The position numbers and the translations under genes are program-made. Positions 47,692-57,169 of a stretch of 64,000 bases of DNA are shown piece by piece. Under the pieces are notes generated by a model. The model saw only the letters and a list, made by a program, of their open reading frames with translations. It did no database searches and was not told where the DNA came from. Origin of the DNA: Nocardia cyriacigeorgica (GTDB lineage: Bacteria > Actinomycetota > Actinomycetes > Mycobacteriales > Mycobacteriaceae); the NCBI RefSeq assembly GCF_010868145.1, contig NZ_JAAGUY010000001.1:496001-560000 (forward strand). The letters are read 5' to 3'. Within the stretch, counting starts at the first letter, position 1. Every line of letters begins with the position of its first letter.

Positions 47692-48083
47692 ACGACAAGT
47701 CCGCATATACCAACGGAATGGCAACCCGACGGCAGGTGATGGGCGACGAATTCGTCGATCGAGCCATCGACCGAACAACAGGCACGGCATCCGAGGAGTT
47801 ACAGCGGCACATCACCGAACACGTGTGGGACGGCGTCTGGAACCGCCCCGGCCTCAGCCGCCGAGATCGAAGTCTGCTCAACCTCGGCATGCTGACCGCA
47901 CTGCGTGCCTACGAAGAGCTGGCCGGACACGTCCGCGGGGCGCTCACCAACGGCTTCACCCGCGACGAAATTGTCGAGGCGATCATCCAGACCGCAGGAT
48001 ACTGCGGCGCGCCCGCCTCGCTCGCCGCGATGCGCACGGTTCAGCAAGTATTCGACGCGACCGATTGCTGACACATTCACCCG
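47558..48083 (+). repeat. Direct duplication, copy 1 (MBL scar plus CMD gene)
   Basis: About 526 bp matches 58394-58919 with only scattered substitutions and a constant offset of 10,836 bp, so no indels separate the copies. It contains the 3-prime MBL remnant and the whole CMD gene. The homology fades beyond ACACATTCACCCG. Confidence 0.85.
47688..48071 (+). CDS. Carboxymuconolactone-decarboxylase-family protein, copy 1
   Basis: The 127-residue all-helical protein has the CMD-family pattern LLNLGMLTALRAYEELAGHV and GFTRDEIVEAIIQTAGYCG. It lacks the CxxC of AhpD, so it is closer to 4-carboxymuconolactone decarboxylases. The exact substrate is unknown. ATG 47688 overlaps the stop of the MBL remnant. 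It is nearly identical to the gene at 58524-58904, whose product ends VLDATD rather than VFDATDC. Confidence 0.85.
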   Translation: MNDKSAYTNGMATRRQVMGDEFVDRAIDRTTGTASEELQRHITEHVWDGVWNRPGLSRRDRSLLNLGMLTALRAYEELAGHVRGALTNGFTRDEIVEAIIQTAGYCGAPASLAAMRTVQQVFDATDC

Positions 48084-48425
48084 GCCAGTCCCGACACACG
48101 AGAAGGTCGCCTCCTGTTGGTCCGGGCCCAATGCGGCGGCCTCGATCGCAACATCGCGATCGAGGCTGCCCGCGAAGTCTTCGCCCCGCAAAGCGCCGAC
48201 GACCGACAGCCAGCATCACCGCCGCCGGCACACGCTGCCGACCACTACACGCCACCGCTGTGCACGGACCCCGCCATCACCTCTGCAGACACTTCCCGAC
48301 GCTGACGGCAATCTGTCCGCCGCGGACCACCGATGTGCAGGCCGGACCGAACGTAGTCGCGGGCGAAGCGACACTTTTCGCGATCGCTTCTCACTTGACG
48401 CGCTTGCGCACGGAGCGGCGAGCAT
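48072..48425. other. Gap between CMD copy 1 and convergent tetR, no gene
   Basis: A plus-strand frame at 48117-48305 (GGLDRNIAIEAAREVF) has some protein character but no start signal and ends in low-complexity sequence. I see no terminator hairpin and no IS end. Confidence 0.4.
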
Positions 48426-49064
48426 TCAGCGGTCGGAGCCGTGCTGTTGCCCGCCGAGCTCGTCCCCCCAGTCGGCCGTCAACGCCTGCGCAACATGAGA
48501 AGCAACGCGATCGGCTAGACCGCCGTCGACTGGCTGGCGGGTAAGCGCCGCACGGAAATGTATGGGCCCGATGAGCAATTCGAGTGCGAATCGGACATCA
48601 ACACTCGGCGGGATTTCACCCCGCGCGACAGCCCGTTCGAACAGTGGCTGAACCGCGATGTATCGACTGTCCCAGAATGCATCCCGAGCCACGGCCATCT
48701 CTTCGGTGTCGGTGACGTAGGAGAGCGCCCGGGTCAATCCTGCCCCAAGAGGTGTGTCCAGGTAGGCCATCAGGCCGGCGGCGAAGACAGCCAGGTCGCC
48801 GCGCAACGTCCCAGTGTCAGGAAGCGGCATCGTGCGACTGCTGTACTCGAGCAGCACCTCGAGGAGCAGGTTCTCTCGACTCCCCCACCGCCGGTAGATC
48901 GAACTGTCGCGGACCCCCGCACGACGACTGACGTCGGGGATGCCCACACCGTCGACGCCGTGCTCGACGATCGCGTCCAGCACCGCCTGGTGGACCGCCT
49001 CCCGTACTCGCGCAGAGCGCCCGCCAGGTCGGCGTTGCCGCGCCGCTTCCTCTTCTGCAGTCAC
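48426..49064 (-). CDS. TetR-family regulator, paralogue 1 of the catabolic region
   Basis: GTG 49064 gives 212 residues. The DNA-binding helix is VGIPDVSRRAGVRDSSIYRR, and the C-terminal domain has LPDTGTLRGDLAVFAAGL and GPIHFRAALTRQPVD. The product is closely similar along its length to the TetR at 55865-56482 and to the broken one at 63702. Two copies of the shared 14-bp motif lie just upstream (49079-49092 and 49126-49139), so it probably represses itself. It lies within the forward catabolic region, on the opposite strand. Confidence 0.88.
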   Translation of the reverse strand: MTAEEEAARQRRPGGRSARVREAVHQAVLDAIVEHGVDGVGIPDVSRRAGVRDSSIYRRWGSRENLLLEVLLEYSSRTMPLPDTGTLRGDLAVFAAGLMAYLDTPLGAGLTRALSYVTDTEEMAVARDAFWDSRYIAVQPLFERAVARGEIPPSVDVRFALELLIGPIHFRAALTRQPVDGGLADRVASHVAQALTADWGDELGGQQHGSDR

Positions 49065-49078
49065 CCATCAAGCGTAAG

Positions 49079-49139
49079 GCAGAAGAGCTTGCGTTTGTTC
49101 CTCGACCGTAACTAAGCTCACTGAAGCAGATTATTCTGC
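49079..49139. promoter_or_regulatory. Two copies of the GCA-N8-TGC motif upstream of tetR paralogue 1
   Basis: GCAGAAGAGCTTGC followed by GTTTG is at 49079-49092, and GCAGATTATTCTGC followed by CTTTC is at 49126-49139. The second is a perfect 5-4-5 palindrome. The first ends 14 bp before the start codon of tetR. Confidence 0.6.
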
Positions 49140-49575
49140 CTTTCTTGGACTGCGCAAGAGGGAAGGCCCACCATGACATAGCGGTCAGTGCTGGCGAAGA
49201 GTCGCTAGTCAGCCCCATTACCGCTGCACGGTCAACTGAGCGTGCAGCGACGACGTCGGCACCTCGCACAACCTTCGCCTGCGCCGACCTGCCGGCAACC
49301 ACTACACCTGTTCCCGCACGTAGAAAGGGCGCGAGAGATGGTGGTCGCGTGAGCGAACCACCACCGCTTGTGATTCGACGCGCACTCGAAATCACAGCTC
49401 GACGTGTCGATGCTCAGCAAATTTAGCGCGTTGTGCGCCACAGTCGGCCATGCCGAAACTGCGAACCCCTTGGGATAGCCGAACAAACAGTCCGTCTGCG
49501 CTAGTCGAATCACCCGCACCGTAGACGCGAATCAGCAGCGGCAGCACCTACGCCGAATTATCTCACGATAAGGAC
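49140..49575. other. Gap between tetR paralogue 1 and the MBL gene, no gene
   Basis: No protein-like frame is visible. A GGAAGG followed by ATG ACA TAG at about 49162-49180 looks like a gene start cut off after two codons, consistent with a deletion just downstream of a former promoter. The GC content is lower than in the flanking genes. Confidence 0.4.
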
Positions 49576-50319
49576 ATGAGAAGACCTGTGAAGATTGATC
49601 AAGTTTCCGACTCGGTGTACGTCGTCGCCGGCACGAATGTCAATTGGGCGTTGGTCAGCAGCGGTGCGGGCGTCACGATCGTTGACGCGGGCTATCCTGC
49701 CGACACGCCCCAGGTCCTGGATTCGGTTCGCCAGATCGGCCACGAATTGGTCGACGTCGCCGCGGTCGTGCTTACGCACGCGCATCTCGATCACATCGGC
49801 GCGATCCCGACGCTCGTGGATACGATCGGAATGCCGGTCTACACAGGAAGAGAAGAAGTTCGGCACGCCAAACGTGTATACCTGCAGCAGATCACCCCCG
49901 TCCAAATGCTACGGACGCTGCTGACGCCTGGTGGACTGCGATGGGTACCGCAAACCTTGCGCGCAGTTCGCGGCCACATGCATACGGCCGTCCCGACAGC
50001 AGTCGCGGCAGCGCCGTCACTGCTGTCCGAACTGCCGGGTGGGTTGATCCCGATCCACACCCCAGGTCACACCGATGGACACACCGCCTACTTGATGCCG
50101 TCTGAAGGGGTTCTCTTTTCCGGAGATGCGCTGGTGACGGGTCATCCGCTGTCGAAATTTACTGGACCACAGCTACTTCCGTCCGTGTTCAATCACAACA
50201 GCATCGGCACACTCGCCAGCGCACGGATGCTCACGCGACAAGAAGCGCACATCCTGGTACCAGGGCATGGGGACTCTGCTCGACTCACACTTCCCGATTT
50301 CACCGAGCGATTTCGGTAG
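49576..50319 (+). CDS. Metallo-beta-lactamase-fold hydrolase, forward intact copy
   Basis: The 247-residue protein has the zinc motif THAHLDHIG (HxHxDH), IHTPGHTDGH with the third His, FSGDALV with the bridging Asp and ILVPGHG at the end, so both metal sites are complete. The family includes lactonases, thioesterases and glyoxalase II. It closely resembles the product of 61651-62412 and is the parent type for the two scars at 47423 and 58327. The start may be ATG 49576 or the GTG that precedes KIDQV. Confidence 0.9.
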   Translation: MRRPVKIDQVSDSVYVVAGTNVNWALVSSGAGVTIVDAGYPADTPQVLDSVRQIGHELVDVAAVVLTHAHLDHIGAIPTLVDTIGMPVYTGREEVRHAKRVYLQQITPVQMLRTLLTPGGLRWVPQTLRAVRGHMHTAVPTAVAAAPSLLSELPGGLIPIHTPGHTDGHTAYLMPSEGVLFSGDALVTGHPLSKFTGPQLLPSVFNHNSIGTLASARMLTRQEAHILVPGHGDSARLTLPDFTERFR

Positions 50320-50426
50320 CTCGAGAAATTCCACACTATTGCGATTCGTCGCTGATTCGGCCCGATCGCCAACTGTCGGCACCGCTCGAGAACAAGTCGG
50401 GCCGGACAGACATTGCACGACCGGAG

Positions 50427-51116
50427 GTGTTTGTTGCGCATCGGGTCGACACCGACGATGACAGGAGCCGAGGTGCAGCCGCAATGTATCCATTTCCCAC
50501 TCCCAAGAGAAAACACCGACAACAGAATTCTCCTCGTTCGCCAGGCGTGTACGAGGGCAGTGACGTCATGGTCCTCGGACTGGCCGTCGGCAAGGTCGAC
50601 AAGATCGTCCCCAAGGGCACCTACGTCGAGGTCCACATGACCATCGACGGCGGGGTGAAAATCCCCAAGGAAGCGATCGCCGCGATCATCTCCCCCTCGA
50701 TCGTGACCGACCGCCACATCGAGATCACCCCGCCCTACACCGGCGGCGACACCCTCGACCAGCTCAACGCATTCCTGGCCCACACCTCCACGATGTTCGG
50801 TCAACACGCCGACGAGCTGTCGACCCCGCTGACCGGTCTGACCAACGTCACCAACCAGCTGCGCGCCAACTCCGGCGCGATGGTCGAGATCGTCGACATC
50901 GTGCCGCTGCTGATGCAGAACATCGACGGCGTGATCGACAAGGAACGCCGCTTCGCCCGGATGCACGCCCTGATCGGCACCGGCCTCTCGGGCGAGATCG
51001 TCAGCGTGTTCTGTGAGCGGATCCAGATGAAGTCCGATGGCTGCCGCACCGGGAACATGCAGGACTTCGGCCCCGACTACGGGCTCACCGCCGCACTGCT
51101 CGGACTGACCAAATGA
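50427..51116 (+). pseudogene. Mce lipoprotein gene with N-terminal loss and internal deletion
   Basis: The homologous part begins at GVYEGSDVMVLGLAVGKVDK and runs to the normal end DYGLTAALLGLTK, matching the intact Mce protein at 59898. The signal peptide and lipobox are missing. After YTGGDTL the sequence joins directly to DQLNAFLAHT, an in-frame loss of about 145 residues of the helical domain. Without export signal or helices it cannot work as a normal Mce subunit. The stop overlaps an ATG of the AacS reading frame. Confidence 0.85.
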
Positions 51117-51136
51117 CGACGCGAAGGAGCGACCGA

Positions 51137-53104
51137 ATGACCACCGACCTGGGCACCCACGTGCCCGCCTCGAGTCGACCACTGTGGGAACCTACTGAAT
51201 CCGACATCGCGACCGCGCGGATCACCGACTTCGCGCGCTTCGTCACCGACCGGACCGGGATCGACTACCCGGCCTACCGTGAATTGTGGCAGTGGTCGGT
51301 GGACTCGCCCGCGGAATTCTGGCGGGCCCTGTGGGACTACTTCGACCTCGGTGACGTCGCCGGTGCGACACTCGGCAGCCGGGAGATGCCGGGTGCCGAG
51401 TGGTTTCCGGGAACCCGGCTGAACTACGTCGACCGCCTGGTCAGCCAGGGCCGAAGCGACCGTCCGGCGATCCTGGCGGTACACGAGGACCGCGAGCCCC
51501 GGGCGATCTCATGGGCCGATCTGCTCGGGCAGGTGGGCGCCTGCGCAGCGACCCTGCGCGAGCTCGGTGTCGGCCCTGGTGACCGCGTCGTCGGCTATCT
51601 GCCGAACATTCCCGAGGCAATCGTCGCGTTCCTGGCCACCGCGAGTATCGGGGCGGTGTGGAGCGTGTGCGGACAGGACTACTCGGCGAAGGCGGCGCTG
51701 GACCGGCTCGGCCAGCTCGAGCCGAAGATTCTGGTGACCGCCGATGGCTATCGCTACGGCGGCCGAGACCTCGACAAACGCGCCGAGATCGCCGAGCTGC
51801 GCCAAGGTTTGCCCGGCCTCGTCGCCACGATCGTGGTCCCCCAGCTGGGTTTGGACGTGACCGGCGGGCTGCCCTGGGCGGCGGCCGTGGCAAGCGATGC
51901 CGAGCTGGTCACCACACCGGTGCCGTTCGAGCATCCGCTGTGGATCGTGTTCTCCTCCGGCACCACCGGACTGCCGAAGGGCATCGTGCACGGGCACGGC
52001 GGGGTGCTGCTCGAACACCTCAAAACCATAGCGCTGCACGCCGATGTCGGACCGGACGACATCTTCTTCTGGTTCACCAGCCCGAGCTGGATGATGTGGA
52101 ACCTCCAGGTCGCGAGCTTGCTGACGGGCGCGACAGTCCTCACCTACGACGGCAGCCCCATCGCTGGTGGACCGGATGCGCTGTGGCGCATCGCCGCCCG
52201 GTCCGCGGTGACGACACTGGGTACCAGTCCCGGCTATGTCCTCGGCTGTATGAAGGCCGGGGCGGAGCCCGCGCGCGAGCACGACCTGTCGTCGCTGCGC
52301 AGCGTCGGCGTCACAGGCTCGACGTTGCCGGTGACGAGCGCGATATGGCTGCAGGAGAATGTGGGTGGACACGTCCGGGTGAATTCGACCTGCGGCGGCA
52401 CCGATGTGGTGTCGGCGTTCTTCGGCGGTTCGCCGACGGTCCCGGTGTGGGCAGGTGAGCTGTCGGCACCATATCTCGGCGTGGCCGTCGACGCGTTCGA
52501 CGACCGGGGCAACCCGGTGCGGGCCGAGGTCGGTGAGCTGGTCGTCACCGCGCCGATGCCGTCCATGCCGCTGCGGTTCTGGCGGGACCTGGACGGAAAG
52601 CGTTATCACGAAGCCTATTTCGGCACTTTCCCCGGCGTGTGGCGGCACGGCGATTGGATCACCCGCACCGAACATGGCAGCTTCGTGGTGCACGGACGCT
52701 CCGACTCCACGCTCAACCGGCACGGCGTCCGGATGGGCAGCGCCGACATCTATCAGGCTGTCGAACGACTGCCCGAGATCACCGAGGCTCTGGTCATCGG
52801 CGTCGAGCTACCCGATGGGGGCTACTGGATGCCGCTGTTCGTGGTACTGGCCTCCGGCGCCGACCTCACCGACGACCTGCGCGAGCGGATCACGCGCGTG
52901 ATCCGTTCCGAGGTCTCCGCTCGACACGTTCCCGACGAAATCCGTGCGGCACCGGGCATTCCCCACACCCGCACCGGCAAGAAGCTCGAAGTTCCCCTCA
53001 AAAGACTCTTCCAAGGGGCCGATCCCACGCAGGTGGTCGAACGCAGCGCCGTCGACGATCCCGACCTGCTCGACTGGTACGCGGGGATCAACCCACCCCG
53101 CTGA
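51137..53104 (+). CDS. aacS: Acetoacetyl-CoA synthetase
   Basis: The 655-residue adenylate-forming enzyme has the N-terminal ACS domain (FARFVTDRTGIDYPAYRELW and WFPGTRLNYVDRL), the P-loop FSSGTTGLPKGIVHGHGG, TSPSWMMWN, and the C-terminal hinge and catalytic Lys in HTRTGKKLEVPLK. This layout is specific to acetoacetate-CoA ligases. It activates acetoacetate using ATP and CoA in the cytosol. ATG 51137 has AAGGAG upstream; ATG 51113 overlaps the preceding stop. A hairpin follows the gene. Confidence 0.92.
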   Translation: MTTDLGTHVPASSRPLWEPTESDIATARITDFARFVTDRTGIDYPAYRELWQWSVDSPAEFWRALWDYFDLGDVAGATLGSREMPGAEWFPGTRLNYVDRLVSQGRSDRPAILAVHEDREPRAISWADLLGQVGACAATLRELGVGPGDRVVGYLPNIPEAIVAFLATASIGAVWSVCGQDYSAKAALDRLGQLEPKILVTADGYRYGGRDLDKRAEIAELRQGLPGLVATIVVPQLGLDVTGGLPWAAAVASDAELVTTPVPFEHPLWIVFSSGTTGLPKGIVHGHGGVLLEHLKTIALHADVGPDDIFFWFTSPSWMMWNLQVASLLTGATVLTYDGSPIAGGPDALWRIAARSAVTTLGTSPGYVLGCMKAGAEPAREHDLSSLRSVGVTGSTLPVTSAIWLQENVGGHVRVNSTCGGTDVVSAFFGGSPTVPVWAGELSAPYLGVAVDAFDDRGNPVRAEVGELVVTAPMPSMPLRFWRDLDGKRYHEAYFGTFPGVWRHGDWITRTEHGSFVVHGRSDSTLNRHGVRMGSADIYQAVERLPEITEALVIGVELPDGGYWMPLFVVLASGADLTDDLRERITRVIRSEVSARHVPDEIRAAPGIPHTRTGKKLEVPLKRLFQGADPTQVVERSAVDDPDLLDWYAGINPPR

Positions 53105-53115
53105 CCTCATGACAA

Positions 53116-53163
53116 TTCCACCTTGCACCCAGTGCGATTCCGTCATTCGGGTGCAAGGTGGAA
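53116..53163 (+). terminator. Strong hairpin after aacS
   Basis: A perfect 15-bp stem (TTCCACCTTGCACCC with its complement) closes an 18-nt loop, starting 12 bp after the aacS stop. It is the clear end of the forward transcription unit. Confidence 0.8.
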
Positions 53164-53852
53164 GGCGGTTGCGATGCCAGCCCCTCGGTGATTTCGGCAC
53201 GGCTCAATCCGTTGCTCGGTTTGGTGTATCCGTTTCGGGTTGATGCGTCCAGGCAGGGTGAGAGTTGTCGACGAGTCCGATGACCGACATACGACAGCCG
53301 ATCCGAGTGCCGAGCAGTAGCCCGCTGGGTCGAATTCGACCGGGCGTTCGCGTTCAGCGGGGAACCTGTCGCGGCGCTTCCAGCCCTGGAGAAGGTCGCT
53401 CAGGCCGTTCCCGGAGAAGTTGCGTTACGACCACGACGCGCACAGGGTTCCGCAAAGGCTCAGCCGACGCGCCGGACACCGACCCCAGAGTGGAGGCCGC
53501 GTGCCCGACCGTGCTGGCGCACGGTGGCCGGATTGCGAGACCGACAACTCTTCGCCGCACCGAGCCGAGCCGGGGGTGACCGGCCGAGCCTGCGGGCCTT
53601 ACGGAAGCCACATACACAGAACGTGACCCGACTACGCCACCAACACCACACCCCTACTCGAGCAATGCGAATTCGGCGGCACGGAACGTCCCGACCGACC
53701 AGCAGAGCGAGATCTGTTCAGCCTCAGTAGATCTCGACGCCGCCCCCCAACGCCCGTCAACGCACCATCCAGAATCGACCACGCGCTCGATAACCGGCAC
53801 CCGGTAGCGCACCTGCCGGACCCGTGCGCGACGACCCACCACCGACATTATT
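53164..53852. other. Gap between aacS and the CocE gene, no supported gene
   Basis: Several short frames exist but none reads like protein. A stretch near 53325 (GCCCGCTGGGTCGAATTCG) resembles one near 59250 (GCCCGCTGGGCCGAATTCG), suggesting that both gaps descend from a common sequence. The region is low in recognisable signals apart from the motif at its right end. Confidence 0.4.
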
Positions 53853-53866
53853 GCAGAATCTATTGC
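53853..53866. promoter_or_regulatory. GCA-N8-TGC motif upstream of the CocE gene
   Basis: GCAGAATCTATTGC followed by TTTAG matches the motif seen before the TetR and hydrolase genes of the region. It lies 88 bp before the chosen start at 53954. Confidence 0.55.
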
Positions 53867-53953
53867 TTTAGACCGAACGGGCTCTTACCGTGGCAAAGCA
53901 GTAGCAGATGCGTCACGGTGGAAAGGCCACCGACGTGGGCACGAAGGGGTGCG

Positions 53954-55675
53954 ATGTTCGAGTACAGAGACGGTATGCGGATCGGGTTCGATCTCGAGGT
54001 GCCGATGGCCGACGGGGTGAGCCTGCGGGCAGATGTGTATCTGCCCGTAGACCACGATCCCGTTCCGGTGATCATGACCATGGGCCCCTACGGCAAAGGA
54101 CGTCGGTTCCAGGACGAGCCCTACGCCTACCGATGGAACCAGTTGATCGAGGAACACCCGGAAATCCTCGAGCACTCACCGTGTGACTACATGACTTACG
54201 AAACAGTCGACCCGCAGCTGTGGACCGCCGCCGGATACGCGGTCGTGCGGGTGGACTCGCGCGGCAGCGGCGCCTCACCGGGACACTTGGAGATCTTGTC
54301 CGATCAGGAAACCCGAGACTACTACGAAGCGATCGAATGGGCCGGTGTGCAACCGTGGTCGACCGGCAAGGTCGGGCTGTGCGGCATCTCCTACTACGCG
54401 ATCAACCAATGGCGGGTCGCTGCCCTACAGCCACCGCACCTGGCCGCGATCTGCCCGTGGGAAGGCGCACTCGACAATTACCGCGATATGACCCGCCACG
54501 GCGGCATCCTGTCCAATGTCTTCTACGAGCTCTGGTACCCACTGCAGGTCCTGTCGAACCAACACGGCCTCGGTGACAACGGTCCACTCAACCCCTGGAC
54601 CGGCGCCCCCGCCACCGGAACCCCCACCCTCACCGAAACGCAGCTCGCGGCCAACCGCACCGACCCGTTGCCGCACCTGCGTGAGCACGCTCTCGACGAC
54701 TCGTGGCACCGTGCCCGCACTCCCGACCCGGCTAACATCCAGGCACCCATCCTGTCGGCGGCCAACTGGTTCGGCCAAGGCCTGCACAATCGCGGCAACT
54801 TCGAAGGTTTCACCCGCGCCGGCTCGACCGACAAATGGCTCGAAGTCCACCCCGGACGGCACGAGGAATGGTTCTACCTGCCTGAAAGTGTTGCCTTGCA
54901 ACAGATGTTCTTCGACCACTACCTCAAGGGACACGACAACGGGTTCACCGCCGAACCCCGCGTCCGGATGAGCCTGGTCGATCCTGACGGCGGTCTGCAC
55001 CGGCGCACCGCCCGGCAATGGCCCCCCGAAGCCACCGCCTGGTCCCAGCTGCACCTGAATGCCGACCACTGCCTGTCCCGCACCCCTGCGGACACGACAA
55101 CCGAGGCCACCGTCGACATCGATTCCGCCGGTGTCACCTTCACCACCGAACCCCTCGAGTCCACCATCGATCTCATCGGCCCACTCGCCGCCCGGCTCCA
55201 CGTCTCGACCACTGCCGCAGATGCCGACCTGTTCCTGACATTGCGCGCCTTCAGGCCTGACGGCAGCGAGGTCACCGTCATCGGATCCACCGCTTCCCTG
55301 CAACCGCTGTCCAACGGATGGCTGCGCCTCTCGCATCGCGAACTCGACCCCCAGCGCAGCCTGCCCTGGCGGCCCTGGCACCCCCACCAGCACCGACTAC
55401 CGGTGGAACCCGGACGGATCTACGAGATCGATGTCGAGATCTGGCCGACCGGGATACGTCTGCCCGTCGGCCATCGCCTCGGCCTGACCGTCGCCGGTGG
55501 CGACCTCGCCCGGCCGGGCGAGCACCCCTTGCAAGCCTCGCTGTGCCTACACACCGATATCCACGACCGAGCAGCGGATACACCCGACGCGACCACCACA
55601 CTGCATTTCGGACAGCACCGAGCCAACACACTGCTCGTCCCGACCTCGACCGTCGAAGACACCGCCGCGCAGTGA
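53954..55675 (+). CDS. CocE/NonD-type serine esterase (X-Pro dipeptidyl-peptidase family)
   Basis: ATG 53954 follows AAGGGG and gives 573 residues; GTG 53918 would add 12 poorly conserved residues. The fold order is an alpha/beta hydrolase with the nucleophile in GLCGISYYAINQW, an inserted helical cap, a His region HPGRHEEWF, and a C-terminal jelly-roll (RPDGSEVTVIGSTASL, RLPVGHRLGLTVAGGD). The oxyanion segment is VRVDSRGSGASPG. Family members cleave esters such as cocaine or acylated amino acids. No signal peptide is seen. A related TetR gene follows 189 bp downstream. Confidence 0.88.
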   Translation: MFEYRDGMRIGFDLEVPMADGVSLRADVYLPVDHDPVPVIMTMGPYGKGRRFQDEPYAYRWNQLIEEHPEILEHSPCDYMTYETVDPQLWTAAGYAVVRVDSRGSGASPGHLEILSDQETRDYYEAIEWAGVQPWSTGKVGLCGISYYAINQWRVAALQPPHLAAICPWEGALDNYRDMTRHGGILSNVFYELWYPLQVLSNQHGLGDNGPLNPWTGAPATGTPTLTETQLAANRTDPLPHLREHALDDSWHRARTPDPANIQAPILSAANWFGQGLHNRGNFEGFTRAGSTDKWLEVHPGRHEEWFYLPESVALQQMFFDHYLKGHDNGFTAEPRVRMSLVDPDGGLHRRTARQWPPEATAWSQLHLNADHCLSRTPADTTTEATVDIDSAGVTFTTEPLESTIDLIGPLAARLHVSTTAADADLFLTLRAFRPDGSEVTVIGSTASLQPLSNGWLRLSHRELDPQRSLPWRPWHPHQHRLPVEPGRIYEIDVEIWPTGIRLPVGHRLGLTVAGGDLARPGEHPLQASLCLHTDIHDRAADTPDATTTLHFGQHRANTLLVPTSTVEDTAAQ

Positions 55676-55837
55676 CCGCATTCCGCCTCCGCCGGGCTTG
55701 CTCCTGACACGGCGCTCGGTGAAGCCGGTTCCGTCCACCGTGACCACCTCGATGTTCTCGAATAAGACCCGACACCTGCCTGCGCTGTGCAGACAGATCA
55801 GCCCAGCGCAGGCAGGCATGCAGTCGATTAGCTAATT

Positions 55838-55851
55838 GCAACAGGATCTGT
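55838..55851. promoter_or_regulatory. GCA-N8-TGT motif upstream of tetR paralogue 2
   Basis: GCAACAGGATCTGT followed by TTTAA ends 13 bp before the tetR start. It contains the palindrome AACAG-N3-CTGTT. It is the most divergent member of the motif set. Confidence 0.5.
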
Positions 55852-55864
55852 TTTAAATGGATCC

Positions 55865-56482
55865 ATGAGCGAACCCCTGAACGCCGCGCCACAACGCCGG
55901 CCGGGAGGACGTGCGACCCGGGTCAAGGAAGCCGTCCACCGCGCCGTGCTCGACGCCGTCATCGAACACGGGGTCGACAAGGTCGGCATCCCCGACATCA
56001 GCCGCCGCGCCGGTGTGCAGGACAGCTCGATCTACCGACGCTGGGGAACCCGCGAAAACCTGATCCTGGACGTGATGCTCACCTTCAGCGAGCAGACGTT
56101 CGGATTGCCCGACACCGGCACGCTCCGCGGTGATCTCACCGCGCTCGCGACCGCGCTGATCGGCTACCTCGAGACTCCACTCGGCGACGGCCTCGCCCGC
56201 TCGTTGGCCTTCGTCATCGACTCCGACGAGATCAGCCAAGCCCGCAAAGCCTTCTGGGATTCCAGATATCACACGAACAAGCTGCTGATCGAGCGAGCCA
56301 TCGCTCGCGGCGAGCTGCCCTCGGGTATCGACCCGCACCTCGCCATGGAACTGCTGGTATCGCCGATCCATTTCCGGCATCTACTCGCTCGCGAACCCGT
56401 CGATCCCTCGTTCGTCGATCAACTCGTCTCCCACGTGATCAGCGCCTTACGTCACGCCGACGAGGGAACACCGCAGCCATAA
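55865..56482 (+). CDS. TetR-family regulator, paralogue 2
   Basis: The 205-residue protein has the recognition region VGIPDISRRAGVQDSSIYRR, almost the same as paralogue 1, so the two should bind similar operators. The C-terminal domain has LPDTGTLRGDLTALATALIG and SPIHFRHLLAREPVD. The start codon is very close to the operator-like motif and lacks a clear Shine-Dalgarno, which may mean a leaderless transcript. It follows the CocE gene and probably controls it. Confidence 0.88.
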   Translation: MSEPLNAAPQRRPGGRATRVKEAVHRAVLDAVIEHGVDKVGIPDISRRAGVQDSSIYRRWGTRENLILDVMLTFSEQTFGLPDTGTLRGDLTALATALIGYLETPLGDGLARSLAFVIDSDEISQARKAFWDSRYHTNKLLIERAIARGELPSGIDPHLAMELLVSPIHFRHLLAREPVDPSFVDQLVSHVISALRHADEGTPQP

Positions 56483-56850
56483 CCGTCCCGTCCACGATCC
56501 TGGACCCCTGTCGGAAACGACCCTTCTGTTGAGCCTGGCAACTGTCGCGGAGACGGTGAACGTCGCTGGCTCCGCGGCGTGGTCGAACTGGTCCCAGGAT
56601 GCGCCCGACGCTTCTGCGGGACGCACCCGGAGCCAAGAACCAGGTCGACGACATCGGGCACGAGCCGATCGCGCTTCGAGCCATGGGTATATCTGGGGAT
56701 TCCCCGGAACCTCGTTCCCCGCCAGCCACTCCCGAAGCTGAGCACGCAGGCCATCCAGGCGGTCCCGCACGATAGCTTGGGGCCTGGATTTGCGTCTGCG
56801 CATCGGGGCCGGTCGGTAGGACGTTCCCCGAGAGGGGAGCAGATGCCAGG
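56483..56850. other. Gap after tetR paralogue 2, minus-strand scrap only
   Basis: A minus-strand frame contains LDGLRAQLREWLAGNEVPG and similar protein-like text without start or end, suggesting a fragment of an unknown gene fused by deletion to the acyl-CoA dehydrogenase remnant that follows. Confidence 0.35.
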
Positions 56851-57126
56851 TCAGGACGCCCACCATGGCCTACACATAGTCGAGCGCCACACCCACCCGC
56901 GTGTTGTCGGCCGCGAGCCGACCGGAATCGGTACCGGGTCTACTGCCTCATGGATCTTCCCGGCGATATGCGCCAGCGCGACATCCTGATCGCGAGCGAT
57001 CTTGCGGAAGACGAACTGCTGCGACTGGATCGCGGTGGTGCCCCCGCACGGCGAATCGATCTTGGCGTCACGGATATACTCCGCGATCGGGTAATCCTGC
57101 CGGCAGCCCACAGCCGGGAGACTCAC
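56851..57126 (-). pseudogene. Acyl-CoA dehydrogenase, C-terminal remnant
   Basis: The minus strand reads QDYPIAEYIRDAKIDSPCGG, then TTAIQSQQFVFRKIARDQ and VALAHIAGKIHEAVD, the recognisable C-terminal region of FadE-type acyl-CoA dehydrogenases (usual form KIDSLYEGTTAIQ, with the FFFRKI helix). The catalytic and flavin domains, some 400 residues, are absent. It lies directly downstream of a truncated fadD on the same strand, so the two were once neighbours in a fatty-acid-type degradation operon. Confidence 0.75.
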
Positions 57127-57169
57127 GCTTCGCGGCAGATCCGTTGGCCTCGAACCTGCCCAGTGAATG

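Noticed and set aside
49576..50319. Calling the MBL genes AHL lactonases (quorum quenching)
   Set aside because: The HxHxDH zinc motif is shared by many enzyme classes and the genomic context is catabolic, so no such specificity is supported.
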